This document shows, one piece after another, positions 27,685-36,875 of a DNA stretch of 64,000 bases. The number at the start of each line of letters is the position of its first letter. The first letter of the stretch is position 1. Position numbers and translations under genes: made by a program. The notes beneath the pieces are model-generated. The model had not been told where the DNA came from. It saw only the letters and a program-made list of their open reading frames with translations, and made no database searches. Source of the stretch: Leptolyngbya sp. FACHB-60. Its GTDB lineage: Bacteria; Cyanobacteriota; Cyanobacteriia; Phormidesmidales; Phormidesmidaceae. Location: positions 23,821-87,820 of the forward strand of contig NZ_JACJOX010000027.1 of NCBI RefSeq assembly GCF_014695775.1. Direction: 5' to 3'.

Positions 27685-28749
27685 ATGGTTGCGCTCCCCT
27701 CAAATTTACCCTCCAACATTCAGGCTGATTTGGCCACGGTGTTTGAGCAATTGTCTCACTTAGAGCATGGCAAGCTCATTCGCCAGGTGCTAGAGACCAT
27801 TCTGCGCATGATGGGACGGGAGGCAGACCGACTCGACTGGAAGATTTTGAATGCCGCTCTGCTGGACATGGAGCAGGGATTTCAGGTCTTTACCCCCTAC
27901 CGGCACACCCGCAAAATTACTATCTTTGGCTCAGCTCGCACTGGGGCGATCAGCCCCGACTACCAGCTAGCGGAGAAGTTTGCCAAGCAGATAACCGAGC
28001 TGGGCTTTATGGTCATGACCGGCGCCGGGGGCGGCATCATGGAGGCGGGTAACGCCGGGGCGGGCGCAGAGCAATCCTTTGGGCTAAACATTCAGCTGCC
28101 CTTTGAGCAGGGCGCTAACCCGGTGATGGAGGGCGACCCTAAGCTGATCAATTTCAAGTATTTCTTTACCCGCAAGCTGTTTTTCCTGCGCGAAAGCGAC
28201 GCTCTGGTGCTGTTTCCGGGAGGGTTTGGCACCCAAGACGAAGCCTTTGAGTCGTTGACGCTCATTCAGACGGGTAAGGCCGACCCGATGCCCATCGTCA
28301 TGGTCGATCATCCCGGCGGTAACTACTGGCAGGGGTGGGATAGCTACATTCGCGAGCACCTGCTGAGCCGAGGGCTCATTAGCCCCGACGACCCCAGCCT
28401 GTACACGATTACCGACAACGTTGATGACGCCTGCCACGCCATCAGCAGTTTTTACCGGGTATATCATTCCTGCCGCTATACCAGCGATCGCCTCGTCATT
28501 CGCCTCAAGAGCGATCTGCCCGAGGGCGCGGTCGACCTGCTCAATCAGGAATTTGGCGACATTCTGGCCAAGGGAACAATCGAAAAGTCTGCCGCCCTGC
28601 CCGAAGAGCAGAAAGACGAAACCATCGCTTTGCCCCGGTTGGTGATGCATTTTAACAACCGCGACTTTGGCCGGCTGCACCAGCTAATCTGGCGGCTCAA
28701 CGATCTAAGCGACCATCGCCCCGAGGCCCAGCACCCCGAGCAGAAGTAG
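27685..28749 (+). CDS. LOG-family Rossmann-fold protein
   Basis: Member of the LOG / lysine-decarboxylase-like family (TIGR00730), 354 aa from ATG 27685 (GTG 27658 is an alternative). The nucleotide-binding loop GAGGGIMEAGNAGA and the signature PGGFGTQDEAFE with catalytic Glu are present in the middle (about residues 125-215). Small LOG proteins cleave ribose from cytokinin or nucleoside monophosphates. This version has about 90 extra N-terminal residues (helical) and 100 C-terminal residues, as in the larger cyanobacterial and actinobacterial type, so its substrate is open. Stand-alone gene with a G-rich tract after its stop. Confidence 0.88.
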   Translation: MVALPSNLPSNIQADLATVFEQLSHLEHGKLIRQVLETILRMMGREADRLDWKILNAALLDMEQGFQVFTPYRHTRKITIFGSARTGAISPDYQLAEKFAKQITELGFMVMTGAGGGIMEAGNAGAGAEQSFGLNIQLPFEQGANPVMEGDPKLINFKYFFTRKLFFLRESDALVLFPGGFGTQDEAFESLTLIQTGKADPMPIVMVDHPGGNYWQGWDSYIREHLLSRGLISPDDPSLYTITDNVDDACHAISSFYRVYHSCRYTSDRLVIRLKSDLPEGAVDLLNQEFGDILAKGTIEKSAALPEEQKDETIALPRLVMHFNNRDFGRLHQLIWRLNDLSDHRPEAQHPEQK

Positions 28750-28797
28750 GTGATGTAGGTGGATGGGTAGGTGGGTGGATGGGTTAGGTGGCTTGTT
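28748..28797 (+). repeat. G-rich degenerate short repeat
   Basis: Overlapping units of GTAGGTGGATGG and GTAGGTGGGTGGATGG type over about 45 bases immediately after the LOG gene. About 60 bases further, a CA-rich pyrimidine tract (28849-28886) of partly complementary composition leads into glsA. Probably a low-complexity spacer element of this genome. Confidence 0.7.
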
Positions 28798-28886
28798 ATC
28801 CCTGCCGCAATCCAGTACGTTTTCACGCCGTAATCTTTCACTCCTGCACTCGCCTACTCACTTACCCACTACCCACCGACTCCCCA

Positions 28887-29873
28887 ATGACCCAGGTTCA
28901 AGCGTTTTTAGAGCAGCTTTACCACGAGTTTAAGGGAGTTTCTGAAGGCCGAGTAGCGTCTTATATTCCTGAGCTAGCGCGGGCTAACCCCGACTGGTTT
29001 GGCATTAGCATTGTCACCCTCGATGGCCGCACCTACGAGGTGGGGGATATGGCGCAGAAATTTACCATTCAGTCAATTTCCAAGGTGTTTGTCTATGCCA
29101 TGGCCCTGGAGGACTATGGTCGTGAAAAACTGCTCAAAAAAGTGGGGGTAGAGCCCACCGGCGATCCGTTCAATTCCCTAATTCGGCTAGATGAGGACTC
29201 TAAGCGCCCAGATAACCCAATGGTGAATGCGGGGGCGATCGCCACCACCGGCCTCATCCCTGGCAAAGACCCTGCTGAACGCCTCAACCGACTGCTAGCA
29301 ATGTTTCAGCGCTATGTCGGCGACGAAGTATTTGTCGATGTGTCTACCTTCATGTCGGAACGATCGACCGGACACCGCAATCGGGCCATGGCCCACCTGA
29401 TGCTCAACTTCGGCATGATCGACCAGCCCATCGATGAAGCACTCGACCTGTACTTTCAGCAGTGTGCGGTGCTGGTTACAGCCCATGACCTGGCAGTGAT
29501 GGCCGCAACCTTAGCTAATCAGGGGGTTAACCCCATCACCGGGCAGCGAGCGGTGGGGGCTAAGCACATACGCGACATTCTCAGCGTCATGTACACCTGT
29601 GGCATGTACAACTTCGCTGGGGAGTGGGCCTTTCGAGTTGGGATACCTGCCAAGAGCGGTGTTTCGGGTGGCATTCTTGCTGTGGTACCGAACCAGGCTG
29701 GCATCGCCGTGTTTTCACCGCTCCTCGACAGTCGCGGCAACAGCGTGCGCGGGCTCAAGGTTTTTGAGGCCCTATCGCAAGAATACGGGTTTCATCTGTT
29801 TGACCTATCCCTGGGCCACTGCCGCTTTGCCCAGGCCGTTCAACCCTTAGATGCCGTAGCTCTAGATGCTTAG
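28887..29873 (+). CDS. glsA: Glutaminase (serine beta-lactamase fold)
   Basis: Hydrolyses glutamine to glutamate and ammonia; 328 aa from ATG 28887. The catalytic Ser-x-x-Lys is in [15 protein letters not shown], and [13 protein letters not shown] and the late [18 protein letters not shown] blocks are family hallmarks. No N-terminal extension or ankyrin repeats. The open frame begins at 28788 within the CT-rich leader, but [15 protein letters not shown] matches family starts. No nitrogen-regulator (NtcA) site was seen. Downstream, convergent ferritin-like gene begins after 12 bases. Confidence 0.95.
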   Translation: MTQVQAFLEQLYHEFKGVSEGRVASYIPELARANPDWFGISIVTLDGRTYEVGDMAQKFTIQSISKVFVYAMALEDYGREKLLKKVGVEPTGDPFNSLIRLDEDSKRPDNPMVNAGAIATTGLIPGKDPAERLNRLLAMFQRYVGDEVFVDVSTFMSERSTGHRNRAMAHLMLNFGMIDQPIDEALDLYFQQCAVLVTAHDLAVMAATLANQGVNPITGQRAVGAKHIRDILSVMYTCGMYNFAGEWAFRVGIPAKSGVSGGILAVVPNQAGIAVFSPLLDSRGNSVRGLKVFEALSQEYGFHLFDLSLGHCRFAQAVQPLDAVALDA

Positions 29874-29885
29874 CCCCCTACCTGC

Positions 29886-30569
29886 TCACACCAGGGATAG
29901 CTCTGGCTTTTGACCGGGCTGCACTAGGCTAGGCCGTTCTGCGGCGGGCTTGGTGACAAATTCTACCACTTTGCCCAGATCCTTAAACATCTTGCTTTCA
30001 ATGTCGCGGCGGTAGGCCTCGACGACTGAGGTGGCGCGGAAGTAGCGCAGGGCATCAGTGAGATAGCGCACGTGGCGTTCTTCGTCGTACAGCACTGACT
30101 CAAGCGCGGCCCGAGTGGCGGTGAGGTGGTCAGGTAGGGCCTTGAGAATGCAGCGAAAACCCCGCACCCCCAGTTCTTCGGCTAGCAGCACGCTGGCCAA
30201 CAGGTGGGGCAAGGGGGCCGCCGCTAAATCATCGACCTGGTGATAGCGCCGCATGGAGGACTCGCCCACGCTAGAGAGCGACTGCTGGGCAGCTTCGCTG
30301 TCTAAGTCGATAAAGTAACCCTCGCGTTCAACAGCCTTGGTAAAGATCTGAGCATGACGCACCTCATCGCTGACGTGGCGCTGCATCTGCTCATCTAGCC
30401 AGAGAGGAATCTCGGCGGCTTTGGCAGAGCGAATGTGGGCGACGGTGCGACTGCCCTCAGCCTCCTGCAGCGCTAGGGAGGCGAACAAGTGGGGGCGCCG
30501 CTGGGGGTTGGCGGTGCTTTGGCTATAGTAAATGGCGCTGAAGCCGATAAATAAATAGTGCTGGAGCAT
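29886..30569 (-). CDS. Ferritin-like di-iron protein
   Basis: A 227-aa helical protein from ATG 30569 (longer frame to 30674 has no family similarity). Two E-x-x-H pairs fit a di-iron centre of the ferritin-like/rubrerythrin superfamily: EAEGSRTV with DEVRHAQIF, and LAEELGVRGF with YDEERHVRYL. It resembles MiaE-like or DUF455-type proteins, but which reaction is done is unknown. Distance to glsA is 12 bases, converging. The N-terminal MLQHYLFIGFSAIYYSQ is hydrophobic. The last 30 residues are Pro/Gln-rich and dispensable-looking. Confidence 0.8.
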   Translation of the reverse strand: MLQHYLFIGFSAIYYSQSTANPQRRPHLFASLALQEAEGSRTVAHIRSAKAAEIPLWLDEQMQRHVSDEVRHAQIFTKAVEREGYFIDLDSEAAQQSLSSVGESSMRRYHQVDDLAAAPLPHLLASVLLAEELGVRGFRCILKALPDHLTATRAALESVLYDEERHVRYLTDALRYFRATSVVEAYRRDIESKMFKDLGKVVEFVTKPAAERPSLVQPGQKPELSLV

Positions 30570-30776
30570 AGCTGGGGGTAGTTGAGGGCATGGATCCTTT
30601 TGGCTATTGTAGAAATTTCTGGCTGTTTGTGCTGCTCGTTCAACCGTCCAACACATAAAGCCGCAGCGACCCAAGTCACTACGGCTTCATGCGTGGTTGA
30701 GAACAAGTTTCAGAGGACGATAACGCCGGTTACTTCACCAGGCTAGTTGAGGTTGACGGCCTAGCGAATGTTTTCC

Positions 30777-31307
30777 CTAAGCTAAATCATCGTCCTCTTC
30801 CAGGCCGGCGCTCACGGTCGCAACCGGAGACAGGGGTTCATCGGGAATGGTGGGCTCAGCTGGGGCTGGCGGACCACTGGGGGTTGGCGGCTCAACTGGG
30901 GTGGGGAATGGAGGTGTGATGGGGGGGGCAGGAACAGGCGAAATGGCAGGCTGCGGCTCTGGTTCTGGAATGCCCAATTGCTGGCGAGCCTGGGCTAGCA
31001 GGTAAGCCGTGCTTGACTGCACGGTGTCGAGCAGCGCCTGACCAGTAGAGGTCATCGATTGGGCATCAGTGGGGCCTTTTTCACTGATGCCAATGTACCA
31101 GGCGCGGGTGCTGCGCCCTAGGCCAACCGCAGTACGGTAAAACCATTCGGCCCCCACAAAGGCTAGGCAAACAACTAGCCACAGCAGCAGGCCCACTTCG
31201 CGCAGAATATCCCAGGTGCGGGCAAGGGCTTGCTTGTAGATGTCGCCCGTGTCGGTGGAAAATAATAGCTGGCTAACAGTATTGGCCTGCTCTTTGATCG
31301 TATCCAT
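30777..31307 (-). CDS. Pro-rich single-pass membrane protein
   Basis: A 176-aa protein from ATG 31307 with GGAG at about 10 bases; the longer frame to 31334 is not needed. One hydrophobic helix at about residues 37-56 (VGLLLWLVVCLAFVGAEWFY), a helix-rich juxtamembrane part (SMTSTGQALLDTVQSSTAYLL), then a long Pro/Ala/Glu-rich C-terminal half that ends in an acidic AGLEEDDDLA tail. Cyanobacterial hypothetical type; function not recognised. It is the downstream neighbour of the glycosyltransferase gene on the same strand. Confidence 0.75.
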   Translation of the reverse strand: MDTIKEQANTVSQLLFSTDTGDIYKQALARTWDILREVGLLLWLVVCLAFVGAEWFYRTAVGLGRSTRAWYIGISEKGPTDAQSMTSTGQALLDTVQSSTAYLLAQARQQLGIPEPEPQPAISPVPAPPITPPFPTPVEPPTPSGPPAPAEPTIPDEPLSPVATVSAGLEEDDDLA

Positions 31308-31422
31308 AGGTGTAACTCTCCAATAGCTGAGCACAGTTGGGGTACTGATGGCCCCCTGACATAGTAGATGTCGAGTCTATGGGGTGGCTATGGCAAGGTT
31401 AGCCCTAGACCAAGCTGAGCCA

Positions 31423-32364
31423 TCATGCGCCCTCGCTCCAGATTTTTTTGAGCACCTGGTCGGGGGTAATATCGGCCAGGGTGCCGGTGGAGGAGGTCAG
31501 GGCGACCAAGCGATTTTCGCTTGCGGTGATGGCCTGAACTCTGCTATTGCCAGAGAATAGTCCCAGGGTGTAGACGTTGAGGGCGATCGCCAGCGCTAGG
31601 GGATAGCCCTCTACCGCTACTAATAGGTTAGCTGCGGCAATCAATGCTGCCGTCTGTCCTGGGGTCTCAGGCCGCAGAATCTTTAGATTGGGCAAGGCGC
31701 TGGCGATCGCAACGGTCTGGGGTGCCGCATCGTCGGTTTGCAGCAGGGCCAGAGGCAGGTCGGGCTGGCGCTGCTGAAAGTCTTTGAGGATGGCGATCCA
31801 GCTTTCGGTGGGGTAGGTGGTGCCGCTGGCAGGGGCACCGGGGTAGACCAGCACATAGCCGTTCGTCAGCCCGTTGCTCTGGCGCAGGTTGTCTACGGCA
31901 GTCAAGTCTTTGCGGGGCACATTTACCGTGAGGGCGGGCGGTGCGCCGGTAACGTTGATCAGCTTGAGCAGATCGCCATGGTGGGCCGGCTCGGCGGTGC
32001 GGGGGGCCGTTGCGGTCAGCAATAAGTTATTGGCAGACCCACTGTAGCCCAGCCGGGTGGGTACGCCACTCAGCCACAGCAGCAGGGCTATAGACCAAGA
32101 ATCGGTCAGGGTCAGAACGGCGTCGAACTCGCGATCGCGCACAATCCCTAACAGGTTGGCCCAGTCGGCAGGGCTGTTGCTGGCCTTAAAGTTGTAGGGC
32201 ACCACCTCGGCAACCCCCTTAGAGAGCTGGTAAATAGCCGAAGCGCTGGGGGCCGCAACTACTGATACCTCAGCATTTTCGAAGCTATCCTTGATCTGAT
32301 TGATGACCGGAAAGAAGCTCAGCTGCGTCTCCGTTTCTCCTGGAACAAGAGCCAGTACCCGCAT
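31423..32364 (-). CDS. Glycosyltransferase family 9-type protein
   Basis: Resembles ADP-heptose:LPS heptosyltransferases (GT9, GT-B fold), 313 aa. Seen: MRVLALVPGETETQLSFFPVINQI at the start, a typical N-terminal Rossmann block, LGYSGSANN, PGAPASGTTYPTESWIAIL matching the sugar-nucleotide segment, and TAALIAAANLLVAVEGYPLALAIALNV near the end. The classic GT9 tail motif D(S)G..H.A(A) is not exact: VAVEGYPLALAIAL replaces it, so activity may differ. ATG 32364 start. Stands with the Pro-rich protein downstream; ispD diverges upstream. Confidence 0.75.
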   Translation of the reverse strand: MRVLALVPGETETQLSFFPVINQIKDSFENAEVSVVAAPSASAIYQLSKGVAEVVPYNFKASNSPADWANLLGIVRDREFDAVLTLTDSWSIALLLWLSGVPTRLGYSGSANNLLLTATAPRTAEPAHHGDLLKLINVTGAPPALTVNVPRKDLTAVDNLRQSNGLTNGYVLVYPGAPASGTTYPTESWIAILKDFQQRQPDLPLALLQTDDAAPQTVAIASALPNLKILRPETPGQTAALIAAANLLVAVEGYPLALAIALNVYTLGLFSGNSRVQAITASENRLVALTSSTGTLADITPDQVLKKIWSEGA

Positions 32365-32511
32365 ATGTTACGTCCATGCCTGTTCGCAAGTATTGTAGTG
32401 GAACCTGGCCAAGGTTTAGGGGATATGTGGCCTACAAAATGAATTAAATTTCACCCTAAGGGATAAAAATTCCCCAATTTGCCCAGCCCATTATGGTTTT
32501 GACCTGTGTCT

Positions 32512-33204
32512 ATGCCCCCCGTTTATGTGCTCATCCCCGCCGCCGGCAGTGGTCGTCGCATGGGGGCCGATCGCAACAAAGTGCTCCTCGATCTACTTGG
32601 GCAGCCGATTATCGCCTGGACGCTAAAAGCCGCCGCTCAGGCTGAGGCTGTGGTGTGGATAGGGGTGATTTGCCAGGCGGGCGATCGCCCTACCCTAGAA
32701 ACCATTGCCAACTCGCTGAACCTGTCTAAGCTAGTGACCTTCATCGACGGCGGCACAACCCGTCAAGAATCGGTCTACAACGGGCTGCAAGCGCTGCCCG
32801 CCGAGGCTACCCGCGTGCTAATTCATGACGGAGCGCGCTGCCTGGCCACCCCAGACCTGTTTGATCGCTGCGCCGCTGCCCTAGACACCTGCCCTGGCCT
32901 CGTGGCGGCGGTGCCGGTCAAAGACACCATTAAGGTTGTAGATGCCAGCCAGCGAGTTGAGACTACCCCCGATCGCCAGCAGCTATGGGCCGCTCAAACC
33001 CCCCAGGGTTTTGATGTGGCTTTGCTGAAGCAGTGCCATCAGCAGGGCATTGAGCAAAGCTGGAGCGTCACCGACGATGCTGCTCTGTTCGAGAAATGCG
33101 ACCTACCAGTGCAGGTAGTGCCCGGCGAAGAGACGAACCTCAAGGTGACGACGTCGATGGATTTGGCGATCGCAGAATTCATACTAAAACAGCGCCTGGG
33201 TTAG
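32512..33204 (+). CDS. ispD: 2-C-methyl-D-erythritol 4-phosphate cytidylyltransferase
   Basis: Third step of the MEP isoprenoid pathway (MEP plus CTP to CDP-ME). 230 aa from ATG 32512; GTG 32506 is an alternative start. Motifs: IPAAGSGRRMGADRNKV (CTP loop), DGARCLATPDLF, VPVKDTIKVV, and TPQGFDVALLKQ with VTDDAALFE near the end. Single gene; 47 bases later the minus-strand psb30 ends. In cyanobacteria it supplies carotenoids, phytol and quinones. Confidence 0.95.
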   Translation: MPPVYVLIPAAGSGRRMGADRNKVLLDLLGQPIIAWTLKAAAQAEAVVWIGVICQAGDRPTLETIANSLNLSKLVTFIDGGTTRQESVYNGLQALPAEATRVLIHDGARCLATPDLFDRCAAALDTCPGLVAAVPVKDTIKVVDASQRVETTPDRQQLWAAQTPQGFDVALLKQCHQQGIEQSWSVTDDAALFEKCDLPVQVVPGEETNLKVTTSMDLAIAEFILKQRLG

Positions 33205-33251
33205 CCGAAAGACCTCCCCAAGCACTGCTCCTAGATCCCAGAATTTTGGTC

Positions 33252-33383
33252 CTAGAGATCGCCGCCGCGCAAAAACAGCAGAAACACAATCACTGGGCCA
33301 GAGATGACAATCATGGCAAGCATGGTCAACTGGGCAATGAGCTCAAAATTAATATTGCTCAAAAAACCACTCAAAAAGCTCAT
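33252..33383 (-). CDS. psb30: Photosystem II protein Psb30 (Ycf12)
   Basis: A 43-aa single-helix subunit of Photosystem II. It reads MSFLSGFLSNINFELIAQLT then MLAMIVISGPVIVFLLFLRG-GDL; family core is NLE(I)IAQL..LALIV..GP..I.LL..RGGNL. ATG 33383 has GGGAGG five to six bases upstream. Psb30 lies at the edge of PSII near cytochrome b559 and helps stability. The first 11 residues, MSFLSGFLSNI, extend beyond the common family start. It is convergent to ispD with 47 bases between stop codons. Confidence 0.9.
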   Translation of the reverse strand: MSFLSGFLSNINFELIAQLTMLAMIVISGPVIVFLLFLRGGDL

Positions 33384-33614
33384 GAAACCTCCCAACACAA
33401 GGCGACTGGACTGATATAAACTTCATTCAATCCCAGAAGTGGTGTTTTGCCCATAGAACAGCTACAGACCCCGCTCTGGGCTTGGCGTAAAGCTTGCTTA
33501 TCGGAGCTTATTTTACCTGCTAACGCCGTCCCTATTTTAGATAACTTAACAAAATTCTAAGGCAGCACCCGTTGCCGTTCCAACGCTAGGCCCGAGACGG
33601 CCAAAGGAAACCCA

Positions 33615-33971
33615 ATGGCCACCTGGCAATGTGTAAAATCCTGCGGGGCCTGCTGCTTCTTGGCTCCCGACGAGCGCCCCGACCTAGACTCCTATCTCGA
33701 ACCCGACCAGCTAGCGCTGTATCTGAGCATGGTGGGTGACGACGGCTGGTGCATCCACTACGATGCGGGCGATCGCCTCTGCACCATCTACTCCGATCGA
33801 CCGAGCTTTTGCCGAGTTACCTTTAGCACCTTCGAGACCATGTTTGGCGTTGAGGCCGACGAGCTCGACGACTTTGCCATCGACTGCTGCCAGGAGCACA
33901 TTGCCGATATCTACGGCGAAGCTAGCCCGGAGATGGAGCGGTTTAACGGAGCGGTCGGGGTAGAGGGGTAA
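33615..33971 (+). CDS. YkgJ-family cysteine-cluster protein
   Basis: A 118-aa protein with the Cys pattern of the YkgJ/UPF0153 family (flagellin N-methylase-like zinc or iron-sulfur cluster): CVKSCGACCFLAP near the N-terminus, CIHYD and CTIYSDRPSFCR in the middle, and DCCQEHI later. The cluster type and substrate are not known for the family. Starts at ATG 33615. The tail is G/V/E-rich. Preceded by a spacer of 231 bases after psb30's start, to which it is divergent, and followed by a G-rich tract. Confidence 0.85.
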   Translation: MATWQCVKSCGACCFLAPDERPDLDSYLEPDQLALYLSMVGDDGWCIHYDAGDRLCTIYSDRPSFCRVTFSTFETMFGVEADELDDFAIDCCQEHIADIYGEASPEMERFNGAVGVEG

Positions 33972-34144
33972 GGGGATAGGGAAGGTGAGGGCATGGGAAA
34001 GCTAAGGGGGCTTGCGGGTTGCGGTTTGGTCGACTCTTGCAGATAATGAAAGCATTATGAAATCTCTGGCAGTACTCAACGGTCTTGGCGTTGCTCTGTG
34101 CCCAGCCTTGTTGACCGATCAGCAAACCTGCCTTTTACCCCATT

Positions 34145-34495
34145 GTGTCTATTTCTAGCTCTCTTCCCCCCTCTTCTAGCGCTGTCGAGGCCAAGCCTTC
34201 TACCTTGAGTCGAGCGGCCTTTTGGCGGGTTTTTGGCTCTACATTTATCACTATTTTTTTGGCTGAGCTGGGCGACAAAACTCAGGTGACTACGCTGCTC
34301 ATGAGTGCTCAGTCTCAGGCACCCTGGATCGTTTTTTTGGGCGCTGGCACCGCCTTGATCAGCACCAGCCTGATTGGCGTCCTGCTGGGGCAGTGGCTAG
34401 CCCGCCGCGTTTCCCCTGCCACCCTCGACACCGTCGCTGGCACCATGCTCATCGGCATCACCGTCTGTCTCCTCTGGGACATCGTCCACCTGTAA
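34145..34495 (+). CDS. GDT1/TMEM165-family cation transporter, first half-size unit
   Basis: A 116-aa membrane protein with one UPF0016 motif FLAELGDKTQVTTLLMSAQ and about three helices (residues 27-50, 58-80, 90-115). GTG start at 34145. UPF0016/GDT1 proteins export Mn2+ or Ca2+/H+; the Synechocystis homologue removes excess manganese. A complete transporter has two such units, so this protein probably dimerises with its neighbour at 34560. No riboswitch of the yybP-ykoY type was recognised upstream. Confidence 0.85.
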   Translation: MSISSSLPPSSSAVEAKPSTLSRAAFWRVFGSTFITIFLAELGDKTQVTTLLMSAQSQAPWIVFLGAGTALISTSLIGVLLGQWLARRVSPATLDTVAGTMLIGITVCLLWDIVHL

Positions 34496-34559
34496 TTGCC
34501 ATTCCTGGGGAAGTCACCAGGCTATCTCCCATCTCAGCCTCCCTACCCCTCACCTCCCC

Positions 34560-34841
34560 ATGGACTGGAACCTTCTTGCTGTCAGTTTTACCGCCGTGTT
34601 CATCTCGGAGCTGGGGGATAAAAGTCAGCTGGCGGCGATCGCCCTCGGCGGCAGCTCAAAGTCTCCCCGCGCCGTATTTTTAGGCACCGCCGCCGCCCTG
34701 CTGCTGGCCAGCTTGCTGGGAGTCATTGTGGGAGAAGGCACCGCCCAGATTTTGCCAGAACGATTGGTCAAAGCCGTTGCCGCCGTTGGGTTTGCGCTGC
34801 TGGCCGTCAAACTGCTGTGGCCCGCAGCCAGCGCTGATTAG
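34560..34841 (+). CDS. GDT1/TMEM165-family cation transporter, second half-size unit
   Basis: A 93-aa membrane protein, MDWNLLAVSFTAVFISELGD then KSQLAAIALGGSSKSPRAV, with the UPF0016 motif ELGDKS. It follows the first unit by 64 bases and likely pairs with it, like the two halves of a fused GDT1. It has no cytosolic extension. A pyrimidine-rich stretch of about 35 bases lies just upstream. It converges with ldh, four bases apart. Confidence 0.85.
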   Translation: MDWNLLAVSFTAVFISELGDKSQLAAIALGGSSKSPRAVFLGTAAALLLASLLGVIVGEGTAQILPERLVKAVAAVGFALLAVKLLWPAASAD

Positions 34842-34845
34842 CAGG

Positions 34846-35832
34846 CTAGAACTCAATCTGATCAATCACGTTCCGTAGCGTCTGAGCCGAGTGCTGAAGC
34901 AGCTCCTCCTCCTGGGGGCTGAGCAAGATATTCAACCGTCGGCTCACCCCGGTGCGCCCTACCACTGCGGGCACGCTCAGACACAGGTCTTGGACACCAA
35001 AGATTTCGTCAACCACGCAGCTTACCGTCAGCACCCGGTTTTGGTCGCGCATAATTGACTGCACGATCTGCGTCACCGCCAGGCCGACCGCGTAGTTGGT
35101 GTATCCCTTGCGGCGGATGATTTCGTAGGCGGCGTTCTTGGTCTGCTGAAAGATCTCATCCATGGCCTGGCGATCGCCATCGGCCATGCCGTCGTAGTAG
35201 AGGGGGGTGCCGCAAACATTAGCATGACTCCAAAACGGCACCTCGCTGTCGCCGTGTTCGCCAATGATGTAGGCATGCAGGCTGCGCGGGTCAATGCCCA
35301 ACCGCCGCGATAGCAAATACCGAAACCGCCCCGTATCCAGCACTGTGCCAGAGCCAAATACCCGAGACTTGGGCAGTCCCGACAGCTTCCAGGCGGCATA
35401 GGTAAGCACGTCTACAGGGTTAGACACCACCAGCAAAATGGTCTCAGGGCAGTGGGCCACAATATCGGGAATCAGCTTTTTGAGGATTTCGACGTTTTTT
35501 TGCACCAGATCCAGGCGAGTTTCGCCCTCTTTTTGGGCTGCCCCAGCAGTGATCACTACTACGTCGGCACCAACGGCATCGGCCATGGTGCCCGCCTTAA
35601 TCAGCGTCGGCTCGACAAAGGACATGCCCTGCTCTAGATCCATCACCTCGCCGATCAGCTTGTCCTGGTTGATGTCTACCAGCACCATTTCATCCAGCAC
35701 ATTTTGGATCATCATGGCGTAGGCGCAGGCCAACCCCACCTGACCGGCTCCCACAATCACCCCCTTCAGGGGTCGTAACGGGTCGGTGTGCAGGTCGGTC
35801 AGCGGATTGGAGGTAAAAAGGCTATCAAACAT
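34846..35832 (-). CDS. ldh: L-lactate/malate dehydrogenase family, lactate type
   Basis: NAD-dependent 2-hydroxyacid dehydrogenase of 328 aa. The nucleotide loop is [17 protein letters not shown], with Asp in [20 protein letters not shown] has Gln before the active-site loop Arg, which favours lactate over malate; [15 protein letters not shown] and the catalytic IGEHGDSE (His) are intact. The N-terminal 25 residues ([20 protein letters not shown]) are an extension. Gln at that position indicates lactate, though oxaloacetate reductases with Gln are known. ATG 35832; single gene. Confidence 0.9.
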   Translation of the reverse strand: MFDSLFTSNPLTDLHTDPLRPLKGVIVGAGQVGLACAYAMMIQNVLDEMVLVDINQDKLIGEVMDLEQGMSFVEPTLIKAGTMADAVGADVVVITAGAAQKEGETRLDLVQKNVEILKKLIPDIVAHCPETILLVVSNPVDVLTYAAWKLSGLPKSRVFGSGTVLDTGRFRYLLSRRLGIDPRSLHAYIIGEHGDSEVPFWSHANVCGTPLYYDGMADGDRQAMDEIFQQTKNAAYEIIRRKGYTNYAVGLAVTQIVQSIMRDQNRVLTVSCVVDEIFGVQDLCLSVPAVVGRTGVSRRLNILLSPQEEELLQHSAQTLRNVIDQIEF

Positions 35833-35937
35833 AGGAAAGACATCCTGGTTTACGGGCCAATGCCTTTAATAAACCACGGTCTAGTCAGATTGTCCTAACC
35901 CTTCACCTCGACGGTATTTGGCGGCTGTAGGTAACTG

Positions 35938-36726
35938 TTAAGACGGTACGGAGGGTTGCGGTGCGGTGTTGCTTTGCCGAGCACTGACCAGGCTTTCTAA
36001 GCGAGTCTTGAGATCTTTGGTGAGCTGCGCAGCCCCGGCCTTTAGCGCCTCAGGAGAATCCTCACCCTGGAGGTAAGCCTGTACCGGCAACGGTGCGCCA
36101 ATGTGAATTTGAGCCGGGCTACGCCAGCCTGGATAAGCCGCACCGTAGCAAATGTCTACCGGCAGCACTTGTACTCCCAGCCCAGTTCTGGCGGCCTCGG
36201 CCTGCACTGCCAATCTAGCTAGGCCGGGCTTGAGGCCGTGAATTCGGTCTTCGCGCCGAATGCCCCCTTCGGGATAAATCACCAGCATTTCGCCCTCTAG
36301 CAGCAGCTCAATACCGTGGCGCAGGCTGGCCACTGTGGGCCGTCGCACATTGACCGCAAACCCCCCTAAGCGCCGAATAAACCATCCCTGGAGGCCCTTG
36401 ACCTCGTCAGCGGTGACCATGAAGCGCAGGTCACGACCAGTGATGGCTCGGCCGGTGGCGTAGGGCAGCAAAATCGAGTCCCAGCGGGCTCGGTGGGTGG
36501 GGGCTAAAATGACTGGCCCGACGGTGGGCACATGGTGCTGCCCCGTGATGGTGATGGGGCCAAAGTAAGCGGGCACCACCAGGTGGCGGCCCAGAAAATA
36601 GGCCAGGGGGGTCAGCCATGGCGAACAGCGCGATTGGGCAGGGGCGATCGCCCCGCTCTTGACCAACCCAGCCGACGATTCAGGAAGCTCAGAGGATTTC
36701 ATAGGAAGGCGTAATACAGGAGCCAT
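35938..36726 (-). CDS. Lysophospholipid acyltransferase family (PlsC-like)
   Basis: 1-acyl-glycerol-3-phosphate acyltransferase fold, 262 aa. HX4D motif is THRARWDSILLP, and the later box is YPEGGIRRED, with PVDICYGAAYPGW after it. There is no obvious long membrane helix beyond a weak one at residues 35-60. Substrate could be lysophosphatidate or another lysolipid. ATG 36726 preceded by AGGA at 10 bases; an inner ATG is at 36702. Single gene with ldh downstream on the same strand. Confidence 0.8.
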   Translation of the reverse strand: MAPVLRLPMKSSELPESSAGLVKSGAIAPAQSRCSPWLTPLAYFLGRHLVVPAYFGPITITGQHHVPTVGPVILAPTHRARWDSILLPYATGRAITGRDLRFMVTADEVKGLQGWFIRRLGGFAVNVRRPTVASLRHGIELLLEGEMLVIYPEGGIRREDRIHGLKPGLARLAVQAEAARTGLGVQVLPVDICYGAAYPGWRSPAQIHIGAPLPVQAYLQGEDSPEALKAGAAQLTKDLKTRLESLVSARQSNTAPQPSVPS

Positions 36727-36875
36727 GATCAGCTAAATCCTAATAGTGCCGATGTTAGGCCTTCCCAGTATGCCCGTCGCTAGCTACCACACAGCCTGCG
36801 ATCGGAAACAAAATGGGTCTGACCCTGGTCTACATGCTTTACCCTACAGCCCTTGCCAGATGACGCAACCCCGGT

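Noticed and set aside
28748..28886. CRISPR array or IS end at the G-rich/CT-rich repeats
   Set aside because: Units are degenerate and overlapping, with no spacers of constant length, no inverted ends and no transposase.
34057..34158. 33-codon frame overlapping the GTG start of the first GDT1 unit
   Set aside because: No ribosome site and no evidence for a leader peptide; considered chance. A Mn riboswitch was also considered but no motif was seen.
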